Of a stretch of 57,579 nucleotides of DNA, positions 1 to 8,118 are shown in pieces; within the stretch, counting starts at the first letter, position 1, and each line of letters opens with the position of its first letter. A program made the translations under genes and the position numbers. Below the pieces are notes generated by a model. That model ran no database searches. It was not told the DNA's origin and saw only the letters and a program-made list of their open reading frames with translations. Origin of the DNA: a virus; the IMG/VR virus record IMGVR_UViG_3300030389_000234, positions 1 through 57,579 of that record, one strand, 5' to 3'.

Positions 1-267
1 CCCTACGTGGATCGAAGAGTCTGTAGTAGTACCTGCCATTGCAGTTACAACTTCAAAACCTGCGTGTAGGATTAACGTGTTGGCAGGAACAGCAAGAGCC
101 TCAATGATATCATTGGCTGCTAATGCAGTACCACCGTTTTGTAATATAGCATCTGCAAGATCTATATCGTTTTGTATAGTAACTAAGCTGCCACGAAGCT
201 GCTTGTTGCCAGTACCGCCATTGTTGGAAGTAGAGGCTGAGTTTGTGCTCATAGAAATAGTAGCCAT
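1..267 (-). CDS. Decoration-like capsid protein, copy 1 (3' end cut by window edge)
   Basis: The first 89 codons of a structural protein run leftward off the window. The product differs by only two conservative changes (I/L, L/I) from the first 89 residues of the complete 178-residue protein at 54071-54607. It lies directly downstream of the major capsid gene, the usual place for a head decoration or stabilising protein. That role is inferred from position and from the small Ala/Gly/Thr-rich beta-type composition; I recognise no named family. The cut is caused by the edge of the window and is not a mutation. Confidence 0.7.
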   Translation of the reverse strand, partial: MATISMSTNSASTSNNGGTGNKQLRGSLVTIQNDIDLADAILQNGGTALAANDIIEALAVPANTLILHAGFEVVTAMAGTTTDSSIHVG

Positions 268-281
268 AATTCAATCCCCCC

Positions 282-1355
282 TTACGCTGCGTTATATTTG
301 GCAGTTACGATAGCTTCAGGACGAAGAATCTTTCTACCATATAGATGCATACCACGAACAATGTCAGCAAAGCTGTCAGGGTCACGATATGTTTCAGTTT
401 TGTTGATTTGCTCCGCAGTTGCGACAGCAGAATCATGTCCTGCAACAATAACACCGAAGTTAGCGTTTTGGTTTGCAGAACCAGTTGTGCCAGCACCTGT
501 GCCAACGGCTGGTAGGTTGCTTGAAGTATATACACGGAAGCCGTGGAAGTTATTCAAGACAAGACCATTACGTAGTCCACCTGATTCACCGAAGTCTGCG
601 TTAAGAAGACGTGAGTCTTCGTCACGAAGAATTTCCATGAATACTGGGTCAACAACTAACCAACGACCTTGTGTATCAACTTGTTGTTGATCCAACAAAC
701 GAGCCATTCTAGCTACAACCATTGCTGGTGAAGCTGTTGCTGTTGGTAATGCTGATGCACCTGGCAAACGTGCTGCTAGTGGAATCGAATGATCGCCAGC
801 AGAAGTTGTTGTGATGTTGCCAAAGTCACCTTTTTTCAGCTTCATGCTTGAAAGCAATTCGTCTGAACCTGCAGTGTTTACTGCTTTAGTACCATTTACT
901 TGATCGTTTACAGTGTCAGCTTTAGCATGTAGAGCAGACTGTTTAAAACCTGACAAGTAGCCAAGAACTTCTTGGTCATACTGATCAGATAAACGATATG
1001 CGGCTCGGTTTGTAGCCAAGTCCATGAAGTTCACATGTGAGTGAGCTTCTTCAATGTCATCAATTTTAAAGGCAAAATAGTTTGACTTATCAACAACAAG
1101 TGAGAAATCTTCATCGTCAAGATCTTGTGCAGTGATTGTTGTACCACGAGCATAAGAGCTAACTGAGATTTCAGGTTCTTTGATGATTTTCACTGTATCG
1201 CCTTGAGCAGCAATCTCTCCAAAATAATCAGAGTTAGTGATATCACCAGCAACGGTAGACTTGCGAAAAGCAAGCTGTACCTTCTTAGAATAGATTACGG
1301 ATGAAAAATTACCGTTAGGTAGGTTTCCGTAACCCGATGCGGATGTAAATGCCAT
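282..1355 (-). CDS. Major capsid protein, copy 1
   Basis: This 357-residue protein follows the scaffold-like gene and precedes the decoration-like gene, the order T7-like and HMO-2011-like phages use for the major head protein. It is rich in short turns, has no signal peptide or membrane segment, and has the size of an HK97-fold capsid subunit. A strong AAGGAG ribosome-binding site precedes the ATG. A second copy at 54624-55697 has the same length. By hand alignment about 45 residues differ (roughly 87% identity), with only one change in the last 80 residues. Assignment rests on position and family resemblance. Confidence 0.85.
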   Translation of the reverse strand: MAFTSASGYGNLPNGNFSSVIYSKKVQLAFRKSTVAGDITNSDYFGEIAAQGDTVKIIKEPEISVSSYARGTTITAQDLDDEDFSLVVDKSNYFAFKIDDIEEAHSHVNFMDLATNRAAYRLSDQYDQEVLGYLSGFKQSALHAKADTVNDQVNGTKAVNTAGSDELLSSMKLKKGDFGNITTTSAGDHSIPLAARLPGASALPTATASPAMVVARMARLLDQQQVDTQGRWLVVDPVFMEILRDEDSRLLNADFGESGGLRNGLVLNNFHGFRVYTSSNLPAVGTGAGTTGSANQNANFGVIVAGHDSAVATAEQINKTETYRDPDSFADIVRGMHLYGRKILRPEAIVTAKYNAA

Positions 1356-1413
1356 TTTTCTTCTCCTTAGAATATTATTGGCGTTTCAAGTTAAGGAACC
1401 CAAACAACCGTAA

Positions 1414-1558
1414 TAAGAGGCTAAACGTTTTCTAGGGTGCGTTAGGCTAACAGTCGGCCAACCGTTAACCTTACGGGCCTGTACTTGTCTAGGTAGTTCC
1501 CATTTGTGTTTAAGTTTTTAGTGAGAGTAAGAGAGGTAGTCCCGGATGGGAGGCTCTT
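1414..1558 (-). promoter_or_regulatory. Two-hairpin leader of the capsid mRNA, copy 1
   Basis: In the transcript of the minus strand two stem-loops precede the capsid gene. Hairpin B (1529-1558) pairs AAGAG with CTCTT around a TCCC/GGGA inner stem. Hairpin A (1445-1470) is an 11-pair stem with a GGCC loop. The flanks (1414-1440 and 1475-1500) are nearly identical to the second copy near 55750-55832, whereas the stem sequences differ but still pair. It lies between the promoter at 1571-1598 and the start codon, so it would be a 5' untranslated leader. A role in mRNA stability or translation is inference. Confidence 0.6.
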
Positions 1559-1570
1559 TAAATACTCCTA

Positions 1571-1598
1571 GTTATACACTAAGGTTTTGTTTTGTCAA
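1571..1598 (-). promoter_or_regulatory. Sigma70-like promoter of the capsid gene, copy 1
   Basis: Read on the minus strand: TTGACA, 16 bases, then TATAACTA. The same boxes and spacing occur before the second capsid copy (55909-55936), although the spacer sequence differs, so the boxes look selected. The start point would fall just upstream of hairpin B. Confidence 0.65.
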
Positions 1599-1601
1599 CA
1601 C

Positions 1602-2546
1602 CTATCGTGCATTACCTGTTACATCATAGATGAATTTACCATTACGCATAGCTTTATTGATATCATCTTGACGTTTTTCAAATTCTTTTGCAGACATCTT
1701 TGCAACTTCAGACTCTCGTATTTGAGTAGAAGATTCGTCTGTGTCTACAGTAGCCTTTGAACCTTTGCTTACCAAAGATGCAGCAGCTTTCTTGTCTGCT
1801 TTCTTTGCAGTTTTAGTAAGTCCTTTATCGACCTTGTACAGATCAATAACTCGTATTACAGAAGCTGGATCATCTGCATTTTCATAGATTGCATCCTGAA
1901 CCCATTTAGGTTGTGCTTCTGCCCAATCATGAAACTCATCTGCTTTACGTAGTGTATCAAAGTCTGGATGTGTTTCACGAATTGTTGCTTCTGCTGATTT
2001 ACGATTAGCTTCATATTGTATTTCATCTAACTCAGCTAAACGTGATTCAGCTTTCTTATACATCTCTTGAGCTTTTCTAGCTGCAATAGTTTCTACTATT
2101 CCTGCTACATCTGGGTATTCTTTTGCCCATTGCTCGATGTCTTCATCTGACTTGGGTGGTATAATAGATTCACCCTTCATTCTTTTTTCGAGTGCTTCTA
2201 ACTTATCGTTCCACTCTTTTTCTTTTTCCGACATATGTCGTCTAAGATCACCGTAGCGTTTCTTAAAAGACTTTTCTTCACGACTTAAGTTAGAATCATC
2301 TTCTTGTGCTTCTTCTTTAATGTCGGTTTCTTTTTGTTCGGTATCACCTGTGGCTTGTACTTCGGTTGTCTCAGATCCTTCGCCATCGGGTTCATTCTCT
2401 TCAACTTTTTCACCACGTTGTTGTGCCTCTAGTCTAGCAATTTCTTCTTCTTCTTTTTTTAACCGTTCCTGTTTACGTGCATAGTTACTTCCACGTTGTA
2501 CAAAACCGGCAGTCTTTGGGGTTTCTACTGCTTGTAGTTCAGGCAT
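1602..2546 (-). CDS. Scaffold-like head assembly protein, copy 1
   Basis: This 314-residue protein is strongly charged, with long Glu/Lys/Arg-rich helical stretches. An acidic segment (about residues 45-85) is followed by predicted coiled coil and a basic Ala/Lys-rich region near residue 245. Composition, size and position between the portal side and the capsid gene fit an internal scaffolding protein. A homologue of 315 residues lies at 55944-56891. No protease motif was seen. The ATG has an AAGGAG site 6-10 bases upstream. Confidence 0.7.
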   Translation of the reverse strand: MPELQAVETPKTAGFVQRGSNYARKQERLKKEEEEIARLEAQQRGEKVEENEPDGEGSETTEVQATGDTEQKETDIKEEAQEDDSNLSREEKSFKKRYGDLRRHMSEKEKEWNDKLEALEKRMKGESIIPPKSDEDIEQWAKEYPDVAGIVETIAARKAQEMYKKAESRLAELDEIQYEANRKSAEATIRETHPDFDTLRKADEFHDWAEAQPKWVQDAIYENADDPASVIRVIDLYKVDKGLTKTAKKADKKAAASLVSKGSKATVDTDESSTQIRESEVAKMSAKEFEKRQDDINKAMRNGKFIYDVTGNAR

Positions 2547-2567
2547 TTTATTCTCCTTATGTTGGGG

Positions 2568-2583
2568 CCAGCGTTATTGCTGG
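2568..2583 (-). promoter_or_regulatory. Stem-loop upstream of scaffold gene, copy 1
   Basis: CCAGC and GCTGG form a five-pair stem just upstream of the ribosome-binding site of the scaffold gene. The same position in copy 2 has CCAGG/CCTGG, so the fifth pair changed on both sides. The bases just upstream in the transcript (ATAACTATAAGGCTACCC) are identical in both copies and may hold a -10 box. Confidence 0.45.
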
Positions 2584-2606
2584 GTAGCCTTATAGTTATT
2601 CGGATA

Positions 2607-5474
2607 TTATTTTTTCTTTTTCTTTTTCTTTGACATCAAGCCGCCTTTGTTAATACCTGTTGAGTCATCATCATAATCACCTGCTTTATCATCATCATAT
2701 ATTGATGATGGTTTAGGTTCAGGTTTAGGTTCAGGAGCACCGGGAGTAAATCCTCTGTCTCCGGGATTAGTAGAACCAGACCCAGAACTATCTACTGTGC
2801 TAGGTGGTAAGAAAGATTCAGGATCTTTTATTACACTTTTAATAAAATCGTCATTATCATCTGGTTTTGGTGTTGATCCGGGGCCATCATCTTTATCATC
2901 ATCTTTTGTTGGAGTTACAACTGGATCTTTATAGTTAGGTGCATATTTATTTCGTAGTGCTTTTCTTGACTCATCACTTAAATCTTTTAAGTAGTCTTGA
3001 AGTTCGTCATCACGAAGTCCTCTAGGAACATCTATACCTGCAGCTTTCATAGCTGATATTGTAAGCATATCTCCGTCAGATCCAACAAACTTATTAATAG
3101 TATCATCTGCTATACCTAAAGCTTTATTTTGTTCAGTTATACCGTTAACTTTATCCCTAATGTCTTGAGCTTCTTTACTCATACCCATAGCATCATAAAC
3201 ATTTGCCATAGCTCTTGCTTGTGCAAGGTTACTTACCTGAGCACCAAAAGTTAAAGCTCCACCAACTAATGGACCACCAATCATGCTTCCAGCTACACCT
3301 GCTATAGCTGAACCTACCCTACCTTCTTTACCAAAGAAAGAATCCATTTGAGCCGTAGGATCTTCCCAGTTTACATTATTAAACCAAGGTTCTGGTTTAG
3401 GTGGTTCTGGACCGTCATCATCACTTCCACCACTTGTTTGTTGTGGTGTTTGTGCCATTTCTCTAGGTACACACATTTTAGTTGATGGATTATAATCCAT
3501 ATCTATAGAGTTACAATATTCAACTGAAGGCATATTTGAAGCTGCAGCTGATGTTGTTAATTCGGGTGGAGATGCATAAATAGAACTAGCTCCGGGAGTT
3601 AAATATGATGATCCGGGAATTGTTGGGCTAGTAACATAATCTCTAGCTGTAGTTTCATTAGAAGTTAATCCACCGGGATTCATACCCATACGTGCTTCTG
3701 AAGGTGGATTAGCTTGATTCATTTGTTGTGGCATCATCTGAGCCTGAGTACGATTAACTTGAATACCACGTCTTGCTAGTTCATCCATAACCTGTGGATT
3801 ATTGTATATAGTAGAAATAATGTTGTTTACTTCCTGATCCATCTGAGTAGGATTGTTGTACAAGTTAGAAGCCATACCGCCAACATTATATTCTGCTGCT
3901 GGTATACCATCAATGTATCCTCCAGTGCTTACTGCGACTGTAGGTGTATCATCCATCGGCATATCTCTTGGCATATCTATAGGCTCTCCACCTATTCTAC
4001 CATTAGACTCCATGTCAGCTAAACCTCTTTTAGCTTCCATTCTTAAATCTTCAAAAAACTTTACACCAAAGTATTGTACGACATCAGCAGGAACTACATA
4101 CTCGCCTTCAGATAGTTGAGCCGGTATATCATCTCGAACCTCACTAGCCATAGAACCCGGAGGTATTTCGTTACCTGATACTGGATCTACATCCATACCG
4201 TCATCTTTTAAACCACCTTCTTGCATAAAGGCCATTTCCATTTGATCTTTCATAATCATGCCTCCTTCGGCAACTCTCTTCGTTGTAAAATGTTTTATAA
4301 ATTCATCCCTAGTAGGGTTGTTTTTTCTTAAAAAATTAATGATCGTATCATCTATAATTTTAGGGTTTGTCATAGGTGCAGTTTTATTTAGCTCAAACAT
4401 TTGATGTATTTGATTTTCAAATATTCTTTTACCATCTTTAAAATCAATAGCTAACATTTCTTTACCATCTACTTCGTAGCTATTAATCTCAAATTCTTTT
4501 TCTTCTGCTAGTCCACCTTCATCAAACCCTAGTTTATCTTTAAAAAAGTTAGCAGCTCTTTGAAAGAAGTTTAAACTTTCTTTTTTAAATTTAGGTGGCT
4601 CACCTTGTTCAGTAAGTATATCTTGAGCTGCATCCATTAACCCAAAGATACCATGATCAAGATCTTTACTACCGTATTCTTTTCTAGGCGGTTTACCTTT
4701 TTCTCTTCTCTTTAATTTCTTTTTTTGAAACTCTTCTATCTGCCTTATACGTTTATTTCGATCTTCTTCACTTATGCCTCTTCCTAATTTATATTCTGCA
4801 AAATCTATTCTTGGTGAAAAATAAGAACTTTGAACTGTATCTCTTATTGTATTTTTAGGAAAATCTTCAAAATCTTTACTCACACCTTGATAGCTTGTAT
4901 TAAATCTAGTATTTAAATCATCAAAAAGTTCTATATAATATTCTTGATCAATATTTCCTGATTCAATAAACTTTAAAATTTTACCAGCTGCATCTCCATA
5001 TTTTTTATCAAAAGCTTTAGGGTCTTCATTTCGTTTTTTTCTTAATAAAGTAAAACCTCTTTCAGTAAACTCATGAGAAATTATGGGAGGGACAGATACA
5101 TTTGAACCTGTTACTATATTATCATCTTTAAATTTTGCAGCCTCTTCAGCAGAAATTACACCTCTTTTTAGTGCATCCTCCCCTAAGTTACCTGCTCTTT
5201 CATAATATGCAGCAGGTATATTTAATCTTGTTTTTATAACTTTGTGTTTATCAGGATCGTAACCAAGTCTAGCTATAGGGTTCCAAGAAAGTTGTGGCTC
5301 TAGTTCAGCTCTATATTCAAGATCAGCAAACTCTTTTGTTTGCCTATTTCTTTCTGCTTTCCTATTTAGTTTTTCTTTTAAACCTTCTTCTCTTGACTTA
5401 GGACGTAAACTTTCTGTCATCTGTTTATCAATGTCAGGTCTTATACGTGGTCTAAGAGATGTATTAGTCGCCAT
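2607..5474 (-). CDS. Large structural protein with GGL/SEGEYVVPADVV motif
   Basis: This 955-residue protein lies between the portal and scaffold genes. The N-terminal third is charged and helical. The middle (about residues 395-500) has Gly-Gly-rich acidic turns and the stretch DDIPAQLSEGEYVVPADVV, a motif common in large proteins of marine podoviruses. The C-terminal half is low complexity (Pro, Asp, Gly) and ends in GGLMS followed by seven lysines. The protein at the right edge ends similarly (GGLMNKK), so the same locus is probably occupied there by a different version. Function is unknown; a head or ejection role is inferred from position. Confidence 0.6.
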   Translation of the reverse strand: MATNTSLRPRIRPDIDKQMTESLRPKSREEGLKEKLNRKAERNRQTKEFADLEYRAELEPQLSWNPIARLGYDPDKHKVIKTRLNIPAAYYERAGNLGEDALKRGVISAEEAAKFKDDNIVTGSNVSVPPIISHEFTERGFTLLRKKRNEDPKAFDKKYGDAAGKILKFIESGNIDQEYYIELFDDLNTRFNTSYQGVSKDFEDFPKNTIRDTVQSSYFSPRIDFAEYKLGRGISEEDRNKRIRQIEEFQKKKLKRREKGKPPRKEYGSKDLDHGIFGLMDAAQDILTEQGEPPKFKKESLNFFQRAANFFKDKLGFDEGGLAEEKEFEINSYEVDGKEMLAIDFKDGKRIFENQIHQMFELNKTAPMTNPKIIDDTIINFLRKNNPTRDEFIKHFTTKRVAEGGMIMKDQMEMAFMQEGGLKDDGMDVDPVSGNEIPPGSMASEVRDDIPAQLSEGEYVVPADVVQYFGVKFFEDLRMEAKRGLADMESNGRIGGEPIDMPRDMPMDDTPTVAVSTGGYIDGIPAAEYNVGGMASNLYNNPTQMDQEVNNIISTIYNNPQVMDELARRGIQVNRTQAQMMPQQMNQANPPSEARMGMNPGGLTSNETTARDYVTSPTIPGSSYLTPGASSIYASPPELTTSAAASNMPSVEYCNSIDMDYNPSTKMCVPREMAQTPQQTSGGSDDDGPEPPKPEPWFNNVNWEDPTAQMDSFFGKEGRVGSAIAGVAGSMIGGPLVGGALTFGAQVSNLAQARAMANVYDAMGMSKEAQDIRDKVNGITEQNKALGIADDTINKFVGSDGDMLTISAMKAAGIDVPRGLRDDELQDYLKDLSDESRKALRNKYAPNYKDPVVTPTKDDDKDDGPGSTPKPDDNDDFIKSVIKDPESFLPPSTVDSSGSGSTNPGDRGFTPGAPEPKPEPKPSSIYDDDKAGDYDDDSTGINKGGLMSKKKKKKK

Positions 5475-5661
5475 CTTTGTTTACTCTATCCCTAAGCATA
5501 GCTAAAGATTTTAATGCACGAATTTCTCCTTGAAGTCTATAGATCTCTTCAAGTTCTGTTCGTTGTTCTAATTGTCGGTAAGCAAATGCAATACGGATAT
5601 TAAACTCATCGAGCATTGCATCCCATTGAGGTTTATTATTAACTACTAATTTTAGGCTCAT
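5464..5661 (-). CDS. Small helical protein between portal and structural protein
   Basis: A 65-residue, mostly alpha-helical protein whose second half has heptad-like spacing of Leu/Ile. It overlaps the portal stop by four bases (ATGA) and the next gene start by 11 bases, so translation is probably coupled. I do not recognise the family. Its position suggests a portal- or scaffold-associated accessory protein. Confidence 0.7.
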   Translation of the reverse strand: MSLKLVVNNKPQWDAMLDEFNIRIAFAYRQLEQRTELEEIYRLQGEIRALKSLAMLRDRVNKDGD

Positions 5662-7793
5662 GCAGCACCCTGTTGTCCAGTATTAGCTGAGAAGCCTTGT
5701 TCTCCCGGCTGAGGTGCTGTACCTATACCTATATTACCTCCCCCACCTCCAGCAGTATCCCCTACTTGTGGAGCTGCTCCTTGCCCCTGTGGAGCTACTG
5801 GCTGTCCATCAGGTCCAACTTGGGGTTGTTGCTGTGGTTCTGGTGGGTTTGCTTCTTGAAACTTCTTCAGTATCTCTGCTTGTACTGCAGCATCAGACAT
5901 AGAGTTTACCAACTTGTCTGGGTCAAGATCCATAGCCTTGGCAATCTCACGAATGATATAATCCATCTTAGCAAACGGTGCTAGTACTGGATTTTGTACA
6001 ACTTGTAAGAACTGCATCAGTCTCTGACTACGTACTTCATTAGCCATTAAACTTTCAGTACCACGAGCTTTTACATCTAAGTCACCTTTAATTTCCTCAT
6101 CAAAGTCAAACTGCATGTTAAAGTGGTAGAATGCTTTTGCTATTGGACCTAGTAGATAATCATCCACATTTTTGATAACATTACGTATGCTGCCGTTAGC
6201 AGCAGACATAAGCATACTGATTCCAGAAGCAGTACGCCCCACTCCTTGAACTCCTGTTTGACCATGAGCAAAAGATGGGAAACCTGTCGATTCATCTGCT
6301 AGTACCCTCGCTTTATCAAACATCTGCATGTTTTCACTTGATACGTTTGGAAACTTAGTTCCAAAGATTGCTTGACCCGGAGCACCGCCCTGTCTGCGGA
6401 AAACTTTGCCGGGGTATACCGACAAGTCTTGACCGGGAACCAAGTTTGTCTCATCAACCTCGATGAGCATGTTACCCGACAGTGCAGCGTTATCAACTGC
6501 CATACGCATAAAACCATTCATAAGTGTTTGTGTATCGTCCATGTTTTCTGCTAGACCAACGCCAAACATATTGTATGGATTTACCTCATATGGAACTGCA
6601 TAGTAAGGTATAATAGATGGGGTGAACGGATTCATGACAAGTCTGAGAACTTGACCATTACATATCCAAATGTTTACGGAGACTTGCTCCATATCTTTTA
6701 GATCATCTGGAATGTCTACATCATGTCCTTCTAAGACATCAGTATCAACGTTCCCCCAGAACTCAAGAACTTCAAACCTTTCGGATCTAGATTCTTGAGC
6801 ATCATCTTCCATGACTTGCTCCCACCACTCCTTGGTATAAGACTCACCCATAGATATTGCAGTGTCGATGGCATTCTCACGGAAGAAAGGACGATTTTTT
6901 AGAGAACGCATTTGAGATCGAGACATCTTGTGTCTCTCTACTACGTACTCGGCCTCGTCCATGTTAGCTGCATCTGGATCTGGATAGAAATTCCAGATAG
7001 ATACAGAAGAAGTTTGTGGTACTGTTTTAAATGTAGGTGAATACTCACCTTCTTCATTCCAATTAGGATATTCTTTGTCTACAGCAAACGGACCTTTCAT
7101 AACTCCAGTGCCAAACAAAGATGTTTCAAAAGCAGCTACACGTAACTGTTTGTTTGCACCAGACTCTTCTAGCTGATCATGGATTTTCTTTTCCATTTTT
7201 TTAGCTGAGACCATTGCTGGATGTATTGTAATTTCTGTAGGTGTTTTACCTTCACCCTCTTCTAGTTTATCTACGACTGGTGATAGTTGTTTTTCAACAC
7301 TAGCTAAACGTTCACGTAGATCTACGATAGTTTCACCGGGTCTAAGTTTAGTTTCTTCTGGGCCAAACTCCTGTTTAGCCTCACTCATCTTATCATTAGA
7401 CTCGAAGTGTACAGATTCTGCTGCACCTTCTGGTAAAGTTGTTGGGTCAATAGATATAGGAAACTTGTTGTTTCCGAATAGTACATCTACAATCTGACCG
7501 TAAGCTGCAAGTACTTTTGTTTTTGTAACTTTAACAAATACCTGAGATTTTTCTGTAGAAGTAAATTGTACATCAGGTCCGTACAATCCACGATAGTTTC
7601 TGTAAGCTTTTACCCAACGCTGCTCTTCTGTCTCACGAGCTGTAGAAGCTTTATTATAACGATCCTTAACTAAACCAATAATGTTTCCTGTTAATGGATC
7701 TGAATATGTTTCCTTTTCCACATCTTCAATAGCTTGACTTTCTATAGAGTCCATTGCCATTTCGTTTTCAAAAGTTTCGTCTTCTTCTGCCAT
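5658..7793 (-). CDS. Portal (head-tail connector) protein
   Basis: This 711-residue protein lies downstream of the large terminase. It would form the dodecameric ring at one vertex through which DNA is packaged. Length, the N-terminal segment with RWVKAYRNYRGLYGPD, and the position before scaffold and capsid support the call. The last 60 residues are a Pro/Gln/Gly-rich flexible tail (PEPQQQPQVGPDGQPVAP). It overlaps the next gene (ATGA) and abuts the 66-residue protein upstream. Confidence 0.85.
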   Translation of the reverse strand: MAEEDETFENEMAMDSIESQAIEDVEKETYSDPLTGNIIGLVKDRYNKASTARETEEQRWVKAYRNYRGLYGPDVQFTSTEKSQVFVKVTKTKVLAAYGQIVDVLFGNNKFPISIDPTTLPEGAAESVHFESNDKMSEAKQEFGPEETKLRPGETIVDLRERLASVEKQLSPVVDKLEEGEGKTPTEITIHPAMVSAKKMEKKIHDQLEESGANKQLRVAAFETSLFGTGVMKGPFAVDKEYPNWNEEGEYSPTFKTVPQTSSVSIWNFYPDPDAANMDEAEYVVERHKMSRSQMRSLKNRPFFRENAIDTAISMGESYTKEWWEQVMEDDAQESRSERFEVLEFWGNVDTDVLEGHDVDIPDDLKDMEQVSVNIWICNGQVLRLVMNPFTPSIIPYYAVPYEVNPYNMFGVGLAENMDDTQTLMNGFMRMAVDNAALSGNMLIEVDETNLVPGQDLSVYPGKVFRRQGGAPGQAIFGTKFPNVSSENMQMFDKARVLADESTGFPSFAHGQTGVQGVGRTASGISMLMSAANGSIRNVIKNVDDYLLGPIAKAFYHFNMQFDFDEEIKGDLDVKARGTESLMANEVRSQRLMQFLQVVQNPVLAPFAKMDYIIREIAKAMDLDPDKLVNSMSDAAVQAEILKKFQEANPPEPQQQPQVGPDGQPVAPQGQGAAPQVGDTAGGGGGNIGIGTAPQPGEQGFSANTGQQGAA

Positions 7794-7993
7794 TATTGAT
7801 TATCCTCATTAAAACAGTCAAACTGTAAATCGTAGTATTTGTTTTCTTTAAACTTATTCCAGTTAGAACTATCAACAATTTGTTCACATTGTTCTTTTGT
7901 AAACAGTTGGTTCATAACATACTGATTGCCGGTATACACCCAGTCAGTACCATTATTACCCCATATACTTACAACAACTACAAAAGTTTTCAT
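7793..7993 (-). CDS. Small hypothetical protein
   Basis: 66 residues. A hydrophobic first strand (KTFVVVVSIWG) is followed by an aromatic strand and a segment with two Cys. The layout recalls the small rightward proteins at 18211, 24328 and 25407. It overlaps the portal start by one base and the zinc-ribbon ORF upstream by four. No function recognised. Confidence 0.6.
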   Translation of the reverse strand: MKTFVVVVSIWGNNGTDWVYTGNQYVMNQLFTKEQCEQIVDSSNWNKFKENKYYDLQFDCFNEDNQ

Positions 7994-8118
7994 TCGTTAT
8001 TTTTCCAAGGCCCGTTATCAAAATCGTATTGTTCTCGACATCTAGGGCAATACTCAAACTTATCTGTGTCATAAATTATTGAACACTTAGGACAAGTTAC
8101 TATTACATTAGTATCCAA
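7990..8118 (-). CDS. Zinc-ribbon micro-protein
   Basis: A 42-residue frame starting at TTG (an in-frame GTG at 8130 would add four residues) fills the gap between the large terminase and the 66-residue gene. It has two CxxC knuckles, CPKC and CPRC, 16 residues apart, the hallmark of a rubredoxin-type zinc ribbon. Its stop overlaps the next ATG. No ATG start is available, which lowers confidence. Confidence 0.5.
   Translation of the reverse strand: MDTNVIVTCPKCSIIYDTDKFEYCPRCREQYDFDNGPWKNNE

Noticed and set aside
5050-5110. Metalloprotease motif in the 955-aa protein (SHEFTERG)
   Set aside because: It lacks the second His of HExxH and has no downstream ligand.
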